Of a stretch of 64,000 bases of DNA, positions 16,843 to 26,281 are shown piece by piece. Within the stretch, counting starts at the first letter, position 1. Every line of letters begins with the position of its first letter. This DNA comes from Candidatus Hydrogenedentota bacterium (lineage in GTDB: Bacteria > Hydrogenedentota > Hydrogenedentia > Hydrogenedentales > JAEUWI01). The position numbers and the translations under genes are program-made. The stretch is from NCBI GenBank assembly GCA_016791475.1, contig JAEUWI010000016.1:62001-126000 (forward strand), written 5' to 3'. A model generated the notes under the pieces. That model was not told the DNA's origin. It saw nothing but the letters and a program-made list of their open reading frames with translations, and made no database searches.

Positions 16843-17769
16843 ATGCGTCGTCTTTCCAATCTTATACTTCCCGCATTGTGTCTGCTCGCCACCACCACCC
16901 CCGCCGTGGAAGCCTTCCGCGATCGCGGGTTTGCCGGTGGCTTTCACTTGAGTGCTCCCCATTCCGGAGACAAGCCCGTGGAGCTTGGTGTCATCCTTCA
17001 GGGTGACCGCACTGCATCCTGCGAGTGGCGATTGGCCCAGTGGGGCACCCAGTTTAATCTGAAGGGAACGGTAGGAAAGACCCTGCCCGACGGAACCCGT
17101 ATTCTGCGCAATGGCGGGAAGTCCATCAAGATCTATCCGGGCGGTATCGGCGGCGGAGGAATCGTCCTGGGATTGAACGGGGATGCGGAATTCGGCGGAA
17201 TACCGCGCAAAGAGGGTCAATTCTGGCCCCATCTTCTCGTGGAGCAGCAGTTTCCGCGGGATTTCAAGCTGGCCGACTCCGCCGCGCTCCCCTTCACCCT
17301 CGATTTTCGTGTTGATCGGTGCAAGACCGTCACGGAATCCCGCCTGGACCCGGCGCTGCACACGGCCCAGGTAACGGCCTACTGGACGCTCCACAACCGC
17401 AATACCAGCAGTCCCGACTTCGGCGAGATGATCTGGTTTGGCGTGCCACTATTTGACGCGCGCCATGAAGTGCCGCCCGGTCATCAGGATCTGGACACGG
17501 CGGTGGAAAACGGCAAGTTCATCTGCACTGTGGAGGGCAGCCGCTTCTTTGAGGGGCCCACGGGCGACGGTCAATGGCACCAAATCGCATGCGATCTTAT
17601 CCCGCTGGTGAAGGAGGCGCTCGCCGCCACCCAGGCGAAGGGCTTTATGACCAAGACCCGGTTCGAAGAGCTCTACGCGACGTCCTTCAACCTCGGCTGG
17701 GAAGTGCCCGGTCCTTATGACTGCGAGATTACCCTGAAGAACCTCAGTCTGGATCGCGCGGCCCCCTGA
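16843..17769 (+). CDS. Secreted protein of unknown function
   Basis: 308 residues from the ATG at 16843 (AAGGAAG ribosome site), starting with a signal peptide MRRLSNLILPALCLLATTTPAVEA. The mature protein is rich in Gly, aromatic residues and short beta-like stretches, with two isolated Cys pairs. A segment GGKSIKIYPGGIGGGGIV is near residue 95, and WHQIACDLIPLVKEAL near 250. It looks like a beta-sandwich (lectin or laminarinase-like folds are possible), but I recognise no family. It is monocistronic between two hairpin terminators, convergent with the giant PKD gene. Confidence 0.6.
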   Translation: MRRLSNLILPALCLLATTTPAVEAFRDRGFAGGFHLSAPHSGDKPVELGVILQGDRTASCEWRLAQWGTQFNLKGTVGKTLPDGTRILRNGGKSIKIYPGGIGGGGIVLGLNGDAEFGGIPRKEGQFWPHLLVEQQFPRDFKLADSAALPFTLDFRVDRCKTVTESRLDPALHTAQVTAYWTLHNRNTSSPDFGEMIWFGVPLFDARHEVPPGHQDLDTAVENGKFICTVEGSRFFEGPTGDGQWHQIACDLIPLVKEALAATQAKGFMTKTRFEELYATSFNLGWEVPGPYDCEITLKNLSLDRAAP

Positions 17770-17808
17770 GGCATCCCGAACAATTCGCCCCCGCCCCTGA
17801 ACACCAAT

Positions 17809-17837
17809 GTGCCCCCGATGGTAACCATCGGGGGCAC
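17809..17837. terminator. Bidirectional hairpin between convergent genes
   Basis: GTGCCCCCGATG (17809-17820), loop GTAAC, CATCGGGGGCAC (17826-17837): a perfect 12-bp stem in a 93-base gap between converging genes. T-runs are poor on both sides, but position and stability favour a shared terminator. Confidence 0.6.
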
Positions 17838-17862
17838 GTTGCATTTCAATTGACGGAGCGGA

Positions 17863-20800
17863 CTATTGCGATTCGGGCCGCTCGACGAATGCTCCATTTT
17901 CATCCAGGTCCACTTCCCAGATGGCCCCTTCGTTCTCCTCGCCGCCGATGTCGCCGTAGACGGTTGTGAGCCCGTCCCCGCGCTGGTACAGGCCCCAGTT
18001 GACCCGGTTCGGCGCCGCGTCCAGTTCGGTGCGCCAGAGGACATTGCTGAAGGGATCGAGTCGGTGGACGACCGGGACTTCCCCTTCGTTGTTGTTTATT
18101 CCGGAGAGGACCAGCAAGTCGCCTCCCGCGGCGGGGCAGAAGCCCGCGGCATCCCGGGCGGCGCAGCCCGACACGACTTGCAGCCACCGCGTTTCACCCT
18201 CGGCATCGAGGCGCAGCAGCATGAGCTCGCCCTCCTTTCCATCGAGGGAGGTCTCCCCCCAAACCAGCAGATCGCCGTCGCTCAGCGCCACCACGCCGGT
18301 CACGGCGTCGAAGGCAAAATTGCCGAGATCCAGTTCCCACAGCAGGGCCATATTCTGGTCGGTGCGCGCCAGCAGGGGCGCAGCGCTTTCGGGCCCGAAG
18401 GCGCTCTGATGGGTGATCGCCGCCCAGCCGCCGTCGAGGGTTCCCACGGCGTCGCGTTCATTTTCGACCGTGATCCGGGTATCGAGCCCGGCGTCTTTTC
18501 CGTCGATGTCCCAGGTGACCGGGTGGGGCTGAATCGCGAATCCGCCATCTTCTTTGGCGCACACGATGTCGTAGGAATAGTTCACCTTGCCGGTGAACCA
18601 ACTGTTGGACAGGGTAGGCCCGTTGAAGTCGGATGTGCCCAGCCCTTTGGCGCTGCTGGTAAAGAGGGTCAGATTGCCATCGGAGGCCGCGGCTCCGCCG
18701 CTCGCAGCCCGGTACAGGATGCCGACGCCGGTGGTGGGCATGCTCCGATTCAGGAGGTAGTATCCCCGCCGCAAATTGGTCAGCAGGGCCAGGTTGCTGA
18801 AGTCGAGGACGACCGATTTGCCCGACGTCGCCGTGACGGTGCCAACCAGATTCCAGACATCCGCGCGCGATTCGAAACCGGCGGAAGGGAAATTGCACTG
18901 GTAGTGCCGAATCGTGTTTGAAGAGCCCGGACTCGAAAAATCGATCGTATAGGAATTCAATTGAATGTTGCGCTGCGGGAGGATGTCAAACATGATGCCG
19001 TTCAGGCCCACGCCTGGATTCGTCCAGCCCTGGAGGCTGCGTGTGTAATCGGCCGCGATCAACAGCGACTGATCGCTGCTCGTGAAGGTGCCCTGGTTGC
19101 TGATGAGCTCCATCGTGGCGGTGTAGCAGCCGGTGGTCTTATAGCTGTGGGTCGTCGTCGATGCCGTTAGCGTATCCGTATTGCCGTCGCCCCAGGTCCA
19201 GCGCCGGGAGATTCCGGTCAGATTGCCCGTGTCCGTCAGGTCCTTGAAGGTCACATCCAGCGGAACCGGCCCGCTCGTCGTGTCGCCGGTCGTGTATTTC
19301 AGGACCGGCCGAACGAGTACGGGTGTTGCGAGGCTTGATGTCGCCGTGTTGCCCTGGGACGTGGTGATCGTCAATTCCACATCGTAGGAACCCGCTTTGG
19401 TGAAGTTTCGGCTTGCGGAATTCGTAGTGGTTACGGAGGTGCCGCCATCTTTGAAATCCCAACTCCGGGACGTTATGGTCAGTCCCCCGGTGCTGGTCAC
19501 GTCGGTGAAGGTGATGGTCGCCGGCGCGTCCACATTGGTCAGATCGCCGCTGAAACTGATGGGGTGAATGGTGACATTGACCGGCGTGGGACTGAGGAAG
19601 TTTCCGATGGATGTATTCAGCGTTACGGTCGCGGCGCGGACCACCGCGGTGGTTCCGGTGTTCGTGTAGCGGTGCTGCGCCGTGGCCGTGGGGGCCGCCA
19701 CGGTCTGGGTGGTCCCATCGCCGAAGTTCCAAGTGCGGCTGGTCACGGGCACGCCGCCCGTGTTCGTGTTGTCCGTGAAGGTCACATCCACGACGGCGGG
19801 TCCCGACGACACGTTGGCGCTGTGGGCGATGACCGGCGACACCACCACCGGCGACGCGCCCGTAGTCGTGCGGTTGCCCTGGGCCGTGGCCGCAATCATT
19901 GAAATGCTGTACGTTCCGGGCGTCGTGTAGGTATGGCTCCCGCTTGCGGTCTGGCCCGTGCCATCGCCATAGTCCCACTGAGTTCCCGTGATGGCCAAAT
20001 CTCCGACCGCGGTGGTGTTGGTGACCGAAATGGTGTGGGGGGCGCTGCCGGTCAGCCCGCCGCTTACCGTAAAGGTGAGGGGGTTCACCCGGATGAAGCT
20101 CGGCTCCGAGCGCACCAGGCTTCCCTGATTCAGCGTATTGAGGGTAAGGGTTACCGTGTAGGCGCCGGGCGCGGCGTAGGTGTGGCTGGCGGTAAGATTG
20201 TTCGTCGTCGTGTCCGCCGTTCCATCGCCCCAGGACCACGTGCGGTTGGATGTGGTCACATTGCCGGGGTCCGTGTCGTCCGTAAACACCGCCGTCAACG
20301 CGCCGGGGCCGGAGCGCAGGTTTGCACTGAAGGCGGGTACGGCGTTGATGACGATTTCACTGCCCAGCGCGCCCGTGAAACTCCCATTCGGGGTCACGAT
20401 GGTCAGCGTGGGCGTGTAGTTGCCGGGAATGATGTACGTGTGGCTCGCCGATCCCGTCAGGGTCGTCAGCGGCGCGGAACCGTCTTCGAAGTCCCAGATC
20501 CACTGTGTGATATCCAGATTGCCGACGGCGCTCGTGTCCGTCAGCGTGACAAGAACCGGTGCCGGGCCGCCCGGCGTGGAGGTGCTCAAGGTAACCTCGG
20601 GCTCGACAATGATCAGGTCGGCCACCGTGGTGCTCACCGAACCCTGGGCCGACGTTATGGTGAGTCGCACATCGTAGGCGCCCGCCGAGGCGTAGGTGTG
20701 GCTTGGGTTCTCGTCCGTGCTCGTCGCACCATCGCCAAAGTTCCAGAGGTAGCCCGTGGGCACGACCGTGCCGAGGGTGGTTGTGTTGGTGAAGTTCACC

Positions 20801-23800
20801 AGCAGGGGTGCACCGCCGCTCGTCGCGTCCGCCGTAAACGAAGGGACCGGGTTGACCGCAATGTAGTCCGTCTTGGTCGTCGTCTCCGTTCCGCCGGTGG
20901 TTGTCAGCACGAAAGTTACCGTATAAAGGCCGGGTACGGTGTAGGTGTGGGAAGGCGTCGCGGCGCTGCTCGTGGCGCCGTCGCCAAAGTCCCAGTCCGT
21001 TCCCGTAATGGTGGCCCCGCCCGTGTCCGAGGTATTGGAAAAGCTGACCGAAAGAGGGGCCGGACCCGAGCGCGGGATCCCCGAGAAATTGGGCTCCGGC
21101 TCCACTTCAATCGTAACGGGCGCGGCGCTGACGGCGACGCCCAGGGCCGTCGTCAAGCTCAAGGTTGCCGTATACGTGCCGGCGGTCGCGTAGGTGTGAA
21201 GTGGATTGGCTTCGGTGCTGCTGCTTCCATCGCCGAAATCCCACAGGACGGCGGTGACGTCCAGGTTGCCCACGTTCGACGTGTCGGAAAATTGAACCTC
21301 CAGGGGGGCCACGCCATTTGTCGGAGCCGCGCTGAGCGTTACCACGGGCGCAACATTGATCGTGGTCATGGTTTCCGTCGTCGTCACGCCTTCGGCCGAC
21401 GTCAAGGCCAGGGTTACCACGTAGATGCCCGGCTCGGCGAACACATGGGTGGGGCTCGCCGCCGTGCTCGTGCTTCCATCGCCGAAGTTCCAGAGCCAGC
21501 TCACCCCGGTAAGATTGCCCGCATCGGTTCCGTTCGTAAACACCGCCGAGCTGGAGCCGGAGCCGGGCGTCACCGCGACCGTCGCCGTCAGGTCGGGCAG
21601 GACCTCGATATAGTCGGTACGCGCCCCGGTTGTTTCGCCCTGGGTCGTCGTAATGGTCAGTGCCACGTCGTAACGTCCCGCTTTGGCATAGGTATGCCGC
21701 GGCGACGCTTCGTCGCTCGGGTCGCCCTCGCCGAAATTCCAGCTCCGCGCCGTGGTTTCGAGGATGCCCGTATTGGTGTTGTCTGAGAAGGCCACGTCCA
21801 GGGGGGCCACACCGCTGGTCACACTGCCGGCGAAAGTCACTTCCGGCGCAATCACAATGAGCCCGGTCTTCGTTTCCGAATCCGGCCCCAGGCCCGTGCC
21901 CACGGTCAAGGCCACGGTGTACGTTCCGGGCCCCGCGTAGCGATGCGAGGGGCTCTGGAGGCGGCTCGTCGCGCCATCTCCGAAATTCCAGTCCCAGGTC
22001 TGCAATTCGACACTGCCCGCCACGGTGGTGTCGGTGAATTGCACCAGCAGGGAATCCTTGCCCGAGGTGGGGCTGGCGCTGAACGAAGCCGCCGGGCGCA
22101 CCACCACAAAGTCCGACTCGGTGGTCGTGCTGTTGCCCAGTTGGGTCGATACCGTCAGGGAGACATCGTAGACGCCCGGGGCGGCAAAGGTGTGTTCGGG
22201 ATTCCGCGCCGTACTGTGGGAGCCATCGCCGAAATTCCAGTCCCAGCCCGAGATGCTCAGATCGCCGGGATCCGTTTCGTCTTGAAACTGAACCGCCAGC
22301 GGCGCGCCCGTGGCCGAGAGTGGGGTACCGGTGAAGGCCGGTTTCGGGCGCAACTGGACCGACTCCAACTGGGTGGCGCTGACCTCGCCCTGCTCCGTGG
22401 TGACGGTCAGGGTCACGTCGTAGATGCCCGCTTTCGTATAGGTGTGGCTCGGGTTCTCCAGCGTGCTTGTGGCGCCGTCGCCGAAGCTCCATGCCCAGGC
22501 GCTCGCCGTCAGGGGCGCGACCGCGGTCGTATCCACGAAGGCCACCGCCGCGGGGGCGATGCCTGTGGAGGGCGTGCGCGTGAAGGATACACTGGGATCG
22601 ACCCGGATAAAGGCGGGTTTCCGTTCCGAATCGGGGCCCGACGAAGTGGCGAGGACCAGCGAGACCGTGTAGGTCCCCGGAGCCGAATAAACGTGGAGCG
22701 GATCTTCGACCGCGCTCGTGTTGCCATCGCCGAAGTCCCAGGAGCGGCTATTGATGCCCACCGAACCGGGATCGGATGCGTCCCGGAACTGCACCGAAAG
22801 GGGGGCCTTCCCCGCGATGGGCTCGGCCGTAAAATTCGCGTCGGCCCGCTCGAATACGCGGACGAACTGGGAGCGGGTCAGGGTATTTGTCCCTTCCGCC
22901 GTCGTAACGGTCAGCGTCACTGAATAGTCGCCGGTGCCGGTATAGACCCGAGTCGGGTTCTGGTCCGTGCTGGTGGTTCCGTCCCCGAACTCCCAGAGCC
23001 ACCCGGTGATGGGCTGGGTGCCCGGCGTGGAGGTGTCGGTGAAGGTGACGGTCAGCGGGCTTTCCCCGGAGGTCGGCGCGGCTTCAAAGGCGGCCGAGGG
23101 CAGCGCCACGACTTCGATATAGGATTCACGATTCAGGGTGCTGCTGCCCACGGACGACTGGACCGTCAGGGAGACGGGATAGCGCCCCGGCGTGGTGTAG
23201 ACGTGTACGGGATTGGTTTCCCCGCTGAAGGCCGCGTCGCCGAAGCTCCACTGGCGTGTCGTGATCGCCGAGGCGCCCGCCGTCGAGGCATCCCGGAATT
23301 CAACGGAGAGGGGCGCGGGGCCCCGCAGGGGCGTAGCGCTGAATCCGGCTTGTGGCGGCGCGAGGGCGGTGATGTACCGCTCCTTTGAGATGGTATTCGA
23401 CCCCGCGTCGGTCTCCACGGTGAGGGAAATGTCGTACTGTCCGGGGGCGGAAAACTCGTGGGCGGGGTTGCGCTGCGCGGAACTGGTGCCGTCCCCGAAA
23501 TCCCACAACCAGCTCTTAATGGGCGAGGTGCCCGGTTGCGACTCGTCGGTGAACGTGGCCACGAGCGGCGCCGCGCCCTGCGTCGGGGATGCGCGGAACG
23601 CCGCCACCGGCCCTTCCGTCGCGCGAATGAGGTTCGTCCGGGTGGTGCTGGTTTCGCCCGAAGCGTTGCGCACCTTCAGGATAACCGTGTAGACCCCCGG
23701 CGTTTCGTAGCGGTGTTCGGGATTCTGCTCCGCGCTTGTTTCACCGTCGCCGAAGGTCCAGGCCCACGCTTCAATTGCCGAACCACCCGGTGTGGAGGTG

Positions 23801-24477
23801 TCGGTGAATTGAACCGTCAGCGGTGCCGATCCGGTAGTGGGGGTGGCCCGAAAACTTGCCGAGGGCAGCGAGCCCACCTGAATATAGCTCTGTCGCGATT
23901 CGGTGTCGGATCCGCCCGCGCTCGTTACCGTGAGTGCGACGGTATAGGCGCCGGGCTGCTGATAAACGTGGCGCGGATCTTCTTCATCACTCGTCTCTCC
24001 ATCCCCAAAGCTCCACTGCCGAGAAGTAATGGCGAAGGGGCCGCCGTCGGAATCGTCCTGGAACTGCACCGCAAGGGGGGTGTTGCCGCTGCGGGGCGTC
24101 GCCGAAAAGGCCGCCACCGGTGCCGCGCGAACGGTAATATAGGCGTTCTTCGTTTCCGTATCCGTGCCGAAGAGGGTGGACACGGTCAACGTTACGCGGT
24201 ACGTGCCGTGACTGGCATAGGTGTGTACCGGATTCTCTTCGGCGCTGTCCGCGCCGTCGCCGAAATCCCAGCGCCAGGTTTCAATCGCGGCGCTGCCGGC
24301 CAGGGAGAGATCGGAGAACCGCACCAGCAGGGGGTTCTCGCCGTCCGTTGGCGTTGCCGAGAATTCGGCCGTCGGTCCGGAGAAAGGACAGCCCGCCAGG
24401 GTCAGGGTAATCAAAAGCCCCGCGAACAGGCTCGCAAGGGGCTTCAAGAGAGCAAGATTTCGGTTGTAGATCCGCAT
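17863..24477 (-). CDS. Giant lipoprotein with 21 tandem PKD domains and C-terminal propeller-like region
   Basis: 2204 residues from the ATG at 24477; an in-frame GTG at 24516 is the alternative. The signal peptide ends LTLAGC, a lipobox, so it should be anchored in a membrane and exposed. I count 21 PKD units of about 80-90 residues. Each has the W-x-FGDG core (variants FGEG, FEDG, SWGDG, DYGDG, FKDG) and the NPxHxYxxxGxYxVxL ending. The last ~430 residues have Trp/Asp-rich segments (WELDLGNFAFDAVTG, WLQVVSGC, WRTELD) that look like beta-propeller blades. PKD arrays usually act as surface spacers or bind polysaccharide. Units diverge most toward the C-terminus. A structural or adhesive role is inferred; there is no catalytic domain. 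Confidence 0.85.
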   Translation of the reverse strand: MRIYNRNLALLKPLASLFAGLLITLTLAGCPFSGPTAEFSATPTDGENPLLVRFSDLSLAGSAAIETWRWDFGDGADSAEENPVHTYASHGTYRVTLTVSTLFGTDTETKNAYITVRAAPVAAFSATPRSGNTPLAVQFQDDSDGGPFAITSRQWSFGDGETSDEEDPRHVYQQPGAYTVALTVTSAGGSDTESRQSYIQVGSLPSASFRATPTTGSAPLTVQFTDTSTPGGSAIEAWAWTFGDGETSAEQNPEHRYETPGVYTVILKVRNASGETSTTRTNLIRATEGPVAAFRASPTQGAAPLVATFTDESQPGTSPIKSWLWDFGDGTSSAQRNPAHEFSAPGQYDISLTVETDAGSNTISKERYITALAPPQAGFSATPLRGPAPLSVEFRDASTAGASAITTRQWSFGDAAFSGETNPVHVYTTPGRYPVSLTVQSSVGSSTLNRESYIEVVALPSAAFEAAPTSGESPLTVTFTDTSTPGTQPITGWLWEFGDGTTSTDQNPTRVYTGTGDYSVTLTVTTAEGTNTLTRSQFVRVFERADANFTAEPIAGKAPLSVQFRDASDPGSVGINSRSWDFGDGNTSAVEDPLHVYSAPGTYTVSLVLATSSGPDSERKPAFIRVDPSVSFTRTPSTGIAPAAVAFVDTTAVAPLTASAWAWSFGDGATSTLENPSHTYTKAGIYDVTLTVTTEQGEVSATQLESVQLRPKPAFTGTPLSATGAPLAVQFQDETDPGDLSISGWDWNFGDGSHSTARNPEHTFAAPGVYDVSLTVSTQLGNSTTTESDFVVVRPAASFSASPTSGKDSLLVQFTDTTVAGSVELQTWDWNFGDGATSRLQSPSHRYAGPGTYTVALTVGTGLGPDSETKTGLIVIAPEVTFAGSVTSGVAPLDVAFSDNTNTGILETTARSWNFGEGDPSDEASPRHTYAKAGRYDVALTITTTQGETTGARTDYIEVLPDLTATVAVTPGSGSSSAVFTNGTDAGNLTGVSWLWNFGDGSTSTAASPTHVFAEPGIYVVTLALTSAEGVTTTETMTTINVAPVVTLSAAPTNGVAPLEVQFSDTSNVGNLDVTAVLWDFGDGSSSTEANPLHTYATAGTYTATLSLTTALGVAVSAAPVTIEVEPEPNFSGIPRSGPAPLSVSFSNTSDTGGATITGTDWDFGDGATSSAATPSHTYTVPGLYTVTFVLTTTGGTETTTKTDYIAVNPVPSFTADATSGGAPLLVNFTNTTTLGTVVPTGYLWNFGDGATSTDENPSHTYASAGAYDVRLTITSAQGSVSTTVADLIIVEPEVTLSTSTPGGPAPVLVTLTDTSAVGNLDITQWIWDFEDGSAPLTTLTGSASHTYIIPGNYTPTLTIVTPNGSFTGALGSEIVINAVPAFSANLRSGPGALTAVFTDDTDPGNVTTSNRTWSWGDGTADTTTNNLTASHTYAAPGAYTVTLTLNTLNQGSLVRSEPSFIRVNPLTFTVSGGLTGSAPHTISVTNTTAVGDLAITGTQWDYGDGTGQTASGSHTYTTPGTYSISMIAATAQGNRTTTGASPVVVSPVIAHSANVSSGPAVVDVTFTDNTNTGGVPVTSRTWNFGDGTTQTVAAPTATAQHRYTNTGTTAVVRAATVTLNTSIGNFLSPTPVNVTIHPISFSGDLTNVDAPATITFTDVTSTGGLTITSRSWDFKDGGTSVTTTNSASRNFTKAGSYDVELTITTSQGNTATSSLATPVLVRPVLKYTTGDTTSGPVPLDVTFKDLTDTGNLTGISRRWTWGDGNTDTLTASTTTHSYKTTGCYTATMELISNQGTFTSSDQSLLIAADYTRSLQGWTNPGVGLNGIMFDILPQRNIQLNSYTIDFSSPGSSNTIRHYQCNFPSAGFESRADVWNLVGTVTATSGKSVVLDFSNLALLTNLRRGYYLLNRSMPTTGVGILYRAASGGAAASDGNLTLFTSSAKGLGTSDFNGPTLSNSWFTGKVNYSYDIVCAKEDGGFAIQPHPVTWDIDGKDAGLDTRITVENERDAVGTLDGGWAAITHQSAFGPESAAPLLARTDQNMALLWELDLGNFAFDAVTGVVALSDGDLLVWGETSLDGKEGELMLLRLDAEGETRWLQVVSGCAARDAAGFCPAAGGDLLVLSGINNNEGEVPVVHRLDPFSNVLWRTELDAAPNRVNWGLYQRGDGLTTVYGDIGGEENEGAIWEVDLDENGAFVERPESQ

Positions 24478-24666
24478 CGAAGGCCCGGTAATCGAGAAAA
24501 TGCCAAGGCGGCCCACCTCGCATGGTCACAGGCAATGCGAAGCGCCGAAAAGCACCGGGCGACAGGACCTAACCCATTGAAATCCCAAGACGAATCCCGC
24601 TCAACCAGATGCTTTTTTCCGTGGGAGCATTCTGCCCGTCTCGGGCGTGATTGTCAACCTTGCAAC

Positions 24667-24692
24667 GGGGCCCGGACGTGACGCCGGGCCCC
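24667..24692 (-). terminator. Strong hairpin downstream of the AGE epimerase
   Basis: GGGGCCCGG (24667-24675) pairs with CCGGGCCCC (24684-24692), 30 bases past the epimerase stop on the minus strand. The T-run is weak, so it is a likely but not classical terminator. Confidence 0.5.
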
Positions 24693-24721
24693 GGGGATTT
24701 CGGCGTGAAGCGGTTGATCGT

Positions 24722-25990
24722 TCAGTTCTCCGCGATCAGGCGGGAAAGGCGTCGCTCGCACTGAATCATGGCGCGGACCGTGTGGTAGTTGATCTTCCAT
24801 GCGTGCCCCATGTAGTCCCAGAGCCGGACGTTGTTCTCGTCGAAAAGGGGATACCATTCGCCGACCTTATGGTTGATCACGTGGTCCATCACGAAGCGGT
24901 GCACGTTCTCATACCCGTCGAGGTACTTGTCTTCGCCGTAGAGCAGGCAGCCGTCCAGCATGCCCACCATGGTCTCCGCCTGCTGCCAGAACTCCTTGTT
25001 CCGCTCGCGCGCCGGGCCGTCCGTGGGGCCTTCGCAATAGACGCCGCCCCGCTCCCAGTCGATGCCATAGGTCAGGCAGTGATCGTAGAGCTTCTTCATC
25101 GGCTCGCGATAGGCGTCCACGTCCAGCCCCAGGATGTCGATGGAGTGCTTCAGAAGCCAGCCGAACTCCACGTTGTGGCCGAAGCTCGTGTTGTTCATCG
25201 GGCGGCCCTCGTCTTCATCCACGTCCCGGTCCGAGCCCCACACGTTCTTGAAGATGATGGCGCGCAGCGGTTTCCAGTCCAGAGAGAACTGGGCGATGCC
25301 CGTGCCCGAGGGCTGGTGCATCATGTATTTGAAGAGCAGGTCGATGACGTAGCAGGCGTCTTCCTTGTACTTCTCTTCGCCCGTGGCCTCATAGAGGTTG
25401 GTGAAGGCTTCCATCAGGTGCATGTGCACGTCAAAGGACTTGCGATCACCGCCGTAGACGCCCGGCTGCTTCGGCGACCAGTCTTCCTCCATGAATTCCA
25501 GGAAGCCGCCGTTTACCGTATCCGCCGCGCGGCTGGTAAGGCATTTGTAGGTCTCAACGGCCATCTCCAGCGCGCGCTCGTCGCCCGAGGCCATCGCGTA
25601 CTCGCTCAGCGCATAAATCGCGAAGGAATGGCCATAGGTCAACTTGCTCCGGTTATCCGGCGCGCCCTCCCGGGTGGTCGTCCAATACCAGCCCGTGTAG
25701 TCATTGTCCCAGAAATGATTGATCAGGAAATCCACGCCCTGGCGCGCGATCTCCAGGAACTTGCCGTCGCCCAGATTCGCCCGATGGGCCGAGGCGGCGG
25801 AGTAGATCATCCGGGTTTGACACACCAGTGTTTTCGTGCCCTCACCCGTGGGATTGCCGTCCTTGTCCAGATACGTCAGGAAACCACCATACTCATGGTC
25901 GGTGCCATGGGTAAGCCAGAAGGGGATAAGTTCATTGAAAAGGTGATCCTGGACTTCCTGGATCAGGGGAGTAAGGCGTTCTTTGTTCAT
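24722..25990 (-). CDS. N-acylglucosamine 2-epimerase family sugar epimerase (cellobiose 2-epimerase-like)
   Basis: 422 residues from the ATG at 25990; an upstream in-frame TTG is less convincing. Opening segments LIPFWLTHGTDHEYGGFLTYLD and QTRMIYSAASAHR, and the His-bearing motifs GHSFAIYALSEYA, NNTSFGHNVEFGWLL and GHAWKINYHTVR, match the (alpha/alpha)6 barrel of AGE-family enzymes; the last two contain the usual catalytic His residues. No signal peptide, so it is cytoplasmic. The likely reaction is epimerising the C2 of a reducing-end glucose or mannose. The start lies about 100 bases from a 19-copy heptamer array that occupies its upstream region. Confidence 0.85.
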   Translation of the reverse strand: MNKERLTPLIQEVQDHLFNELIPFWLTHGTDHEYGGFLTYLDKDGNPTGEGTKTLVCQTRMIYSAASAHRANLGDGKFLEIARQGVDFLINHFWDNDYTGWYWTTTREGAPDNRSKLTYGHSFAIYALSEYAMASGDERALEMAVETYKCLTSRAADTVNGGFLEFMEEDWSPKQPGVYGGDRKSFDVHMHLMEAFTNLYEATGEEKYKEDACYVIDLLFKYMMHQPSGTGIAQFSLDWKPLRAIIFKNVWGSDRDVDEDEGRPMNNTSFGHNVEFGWLLKHSIDILGLDVDAYREPMKKLYDHCLTYGIDWERGGVYCEGPTDGPARERNKEFWQQAETMVGMLDGCLLYGEDKYLDGYENVHRFVMDHVINHKVGEWYPLFDENNVRLWDYMGHAWKINYHTVRAMIQCERRLSRLIAEN

Positions 25991-26091
25991 TGGAAGGAAC
26001 CTCGCGAGCAACTCGCACTTGTAGAGCTAAGCATGGTGGGGGTACCGATTGCGGCCCCGGATCATGACAAATAACGGGGGGGAAAGACAAA

Positions 26092-26227
26092 TGGACAATG
26101 GACAATGGACAATGGACAATGGACAATGGACAATGGACAATGGACAATGGACAATGGACAATGGACAATGGACAATGGACAATGGACAATGGACAATGGA
26201 CAATGGACAATGGACAATGGACAATGG
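26092..26227. repeat. Perfect tandem array of TGGACAA, 19 units
   Basis: Nineteen identical TGGACAA heptamers (26092-26224) plus a partial TGG. Because 7 is not a multiple of 3, every frame reads a 7-residue repeat, so the apparent open frames are artefacts. It lies between the epimerase start and the end of the exosortase-partner gene. The reverse complement heptamer TTGTCCA recurs at 63059-63100. Such arrays recall the STRR heptamers of some cyanobacteria and are likely to vary in copy number. Confidence 0.95.
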
Positions 26228-26247
26228 CTGGACCTCGCTGTCAACCC

Positions 26248-26281
26248 GACCCATAAGACCCATACGACCCATACGACCCAT
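26248..26281. repeat. 9-bp array GACCCATAM, four units
   Basis: GACCCATAA, GACCCATAC, GACCCATAC and GACCCATCT in tandem, ending at the stop of the adjacent gene (26282). It is 20 bases from the heptamer array. The unit resembles the GAC(C/G)GATAR units at 11896-11952 and 63012-63047. Confidence 0.8.

Noticed and set aside
19933-21786. Plus-strand open frame (617 codons) opposite the PKD gene
   Set aside because: Its Arg/Gly/Val-rich repeating product follows from the PKD repeats read in reverse.
26092-26227. Possible CRISPR array
   Set aside because: Units are 7 bp and contiguous with no spacers, and no cas genes are nearby.
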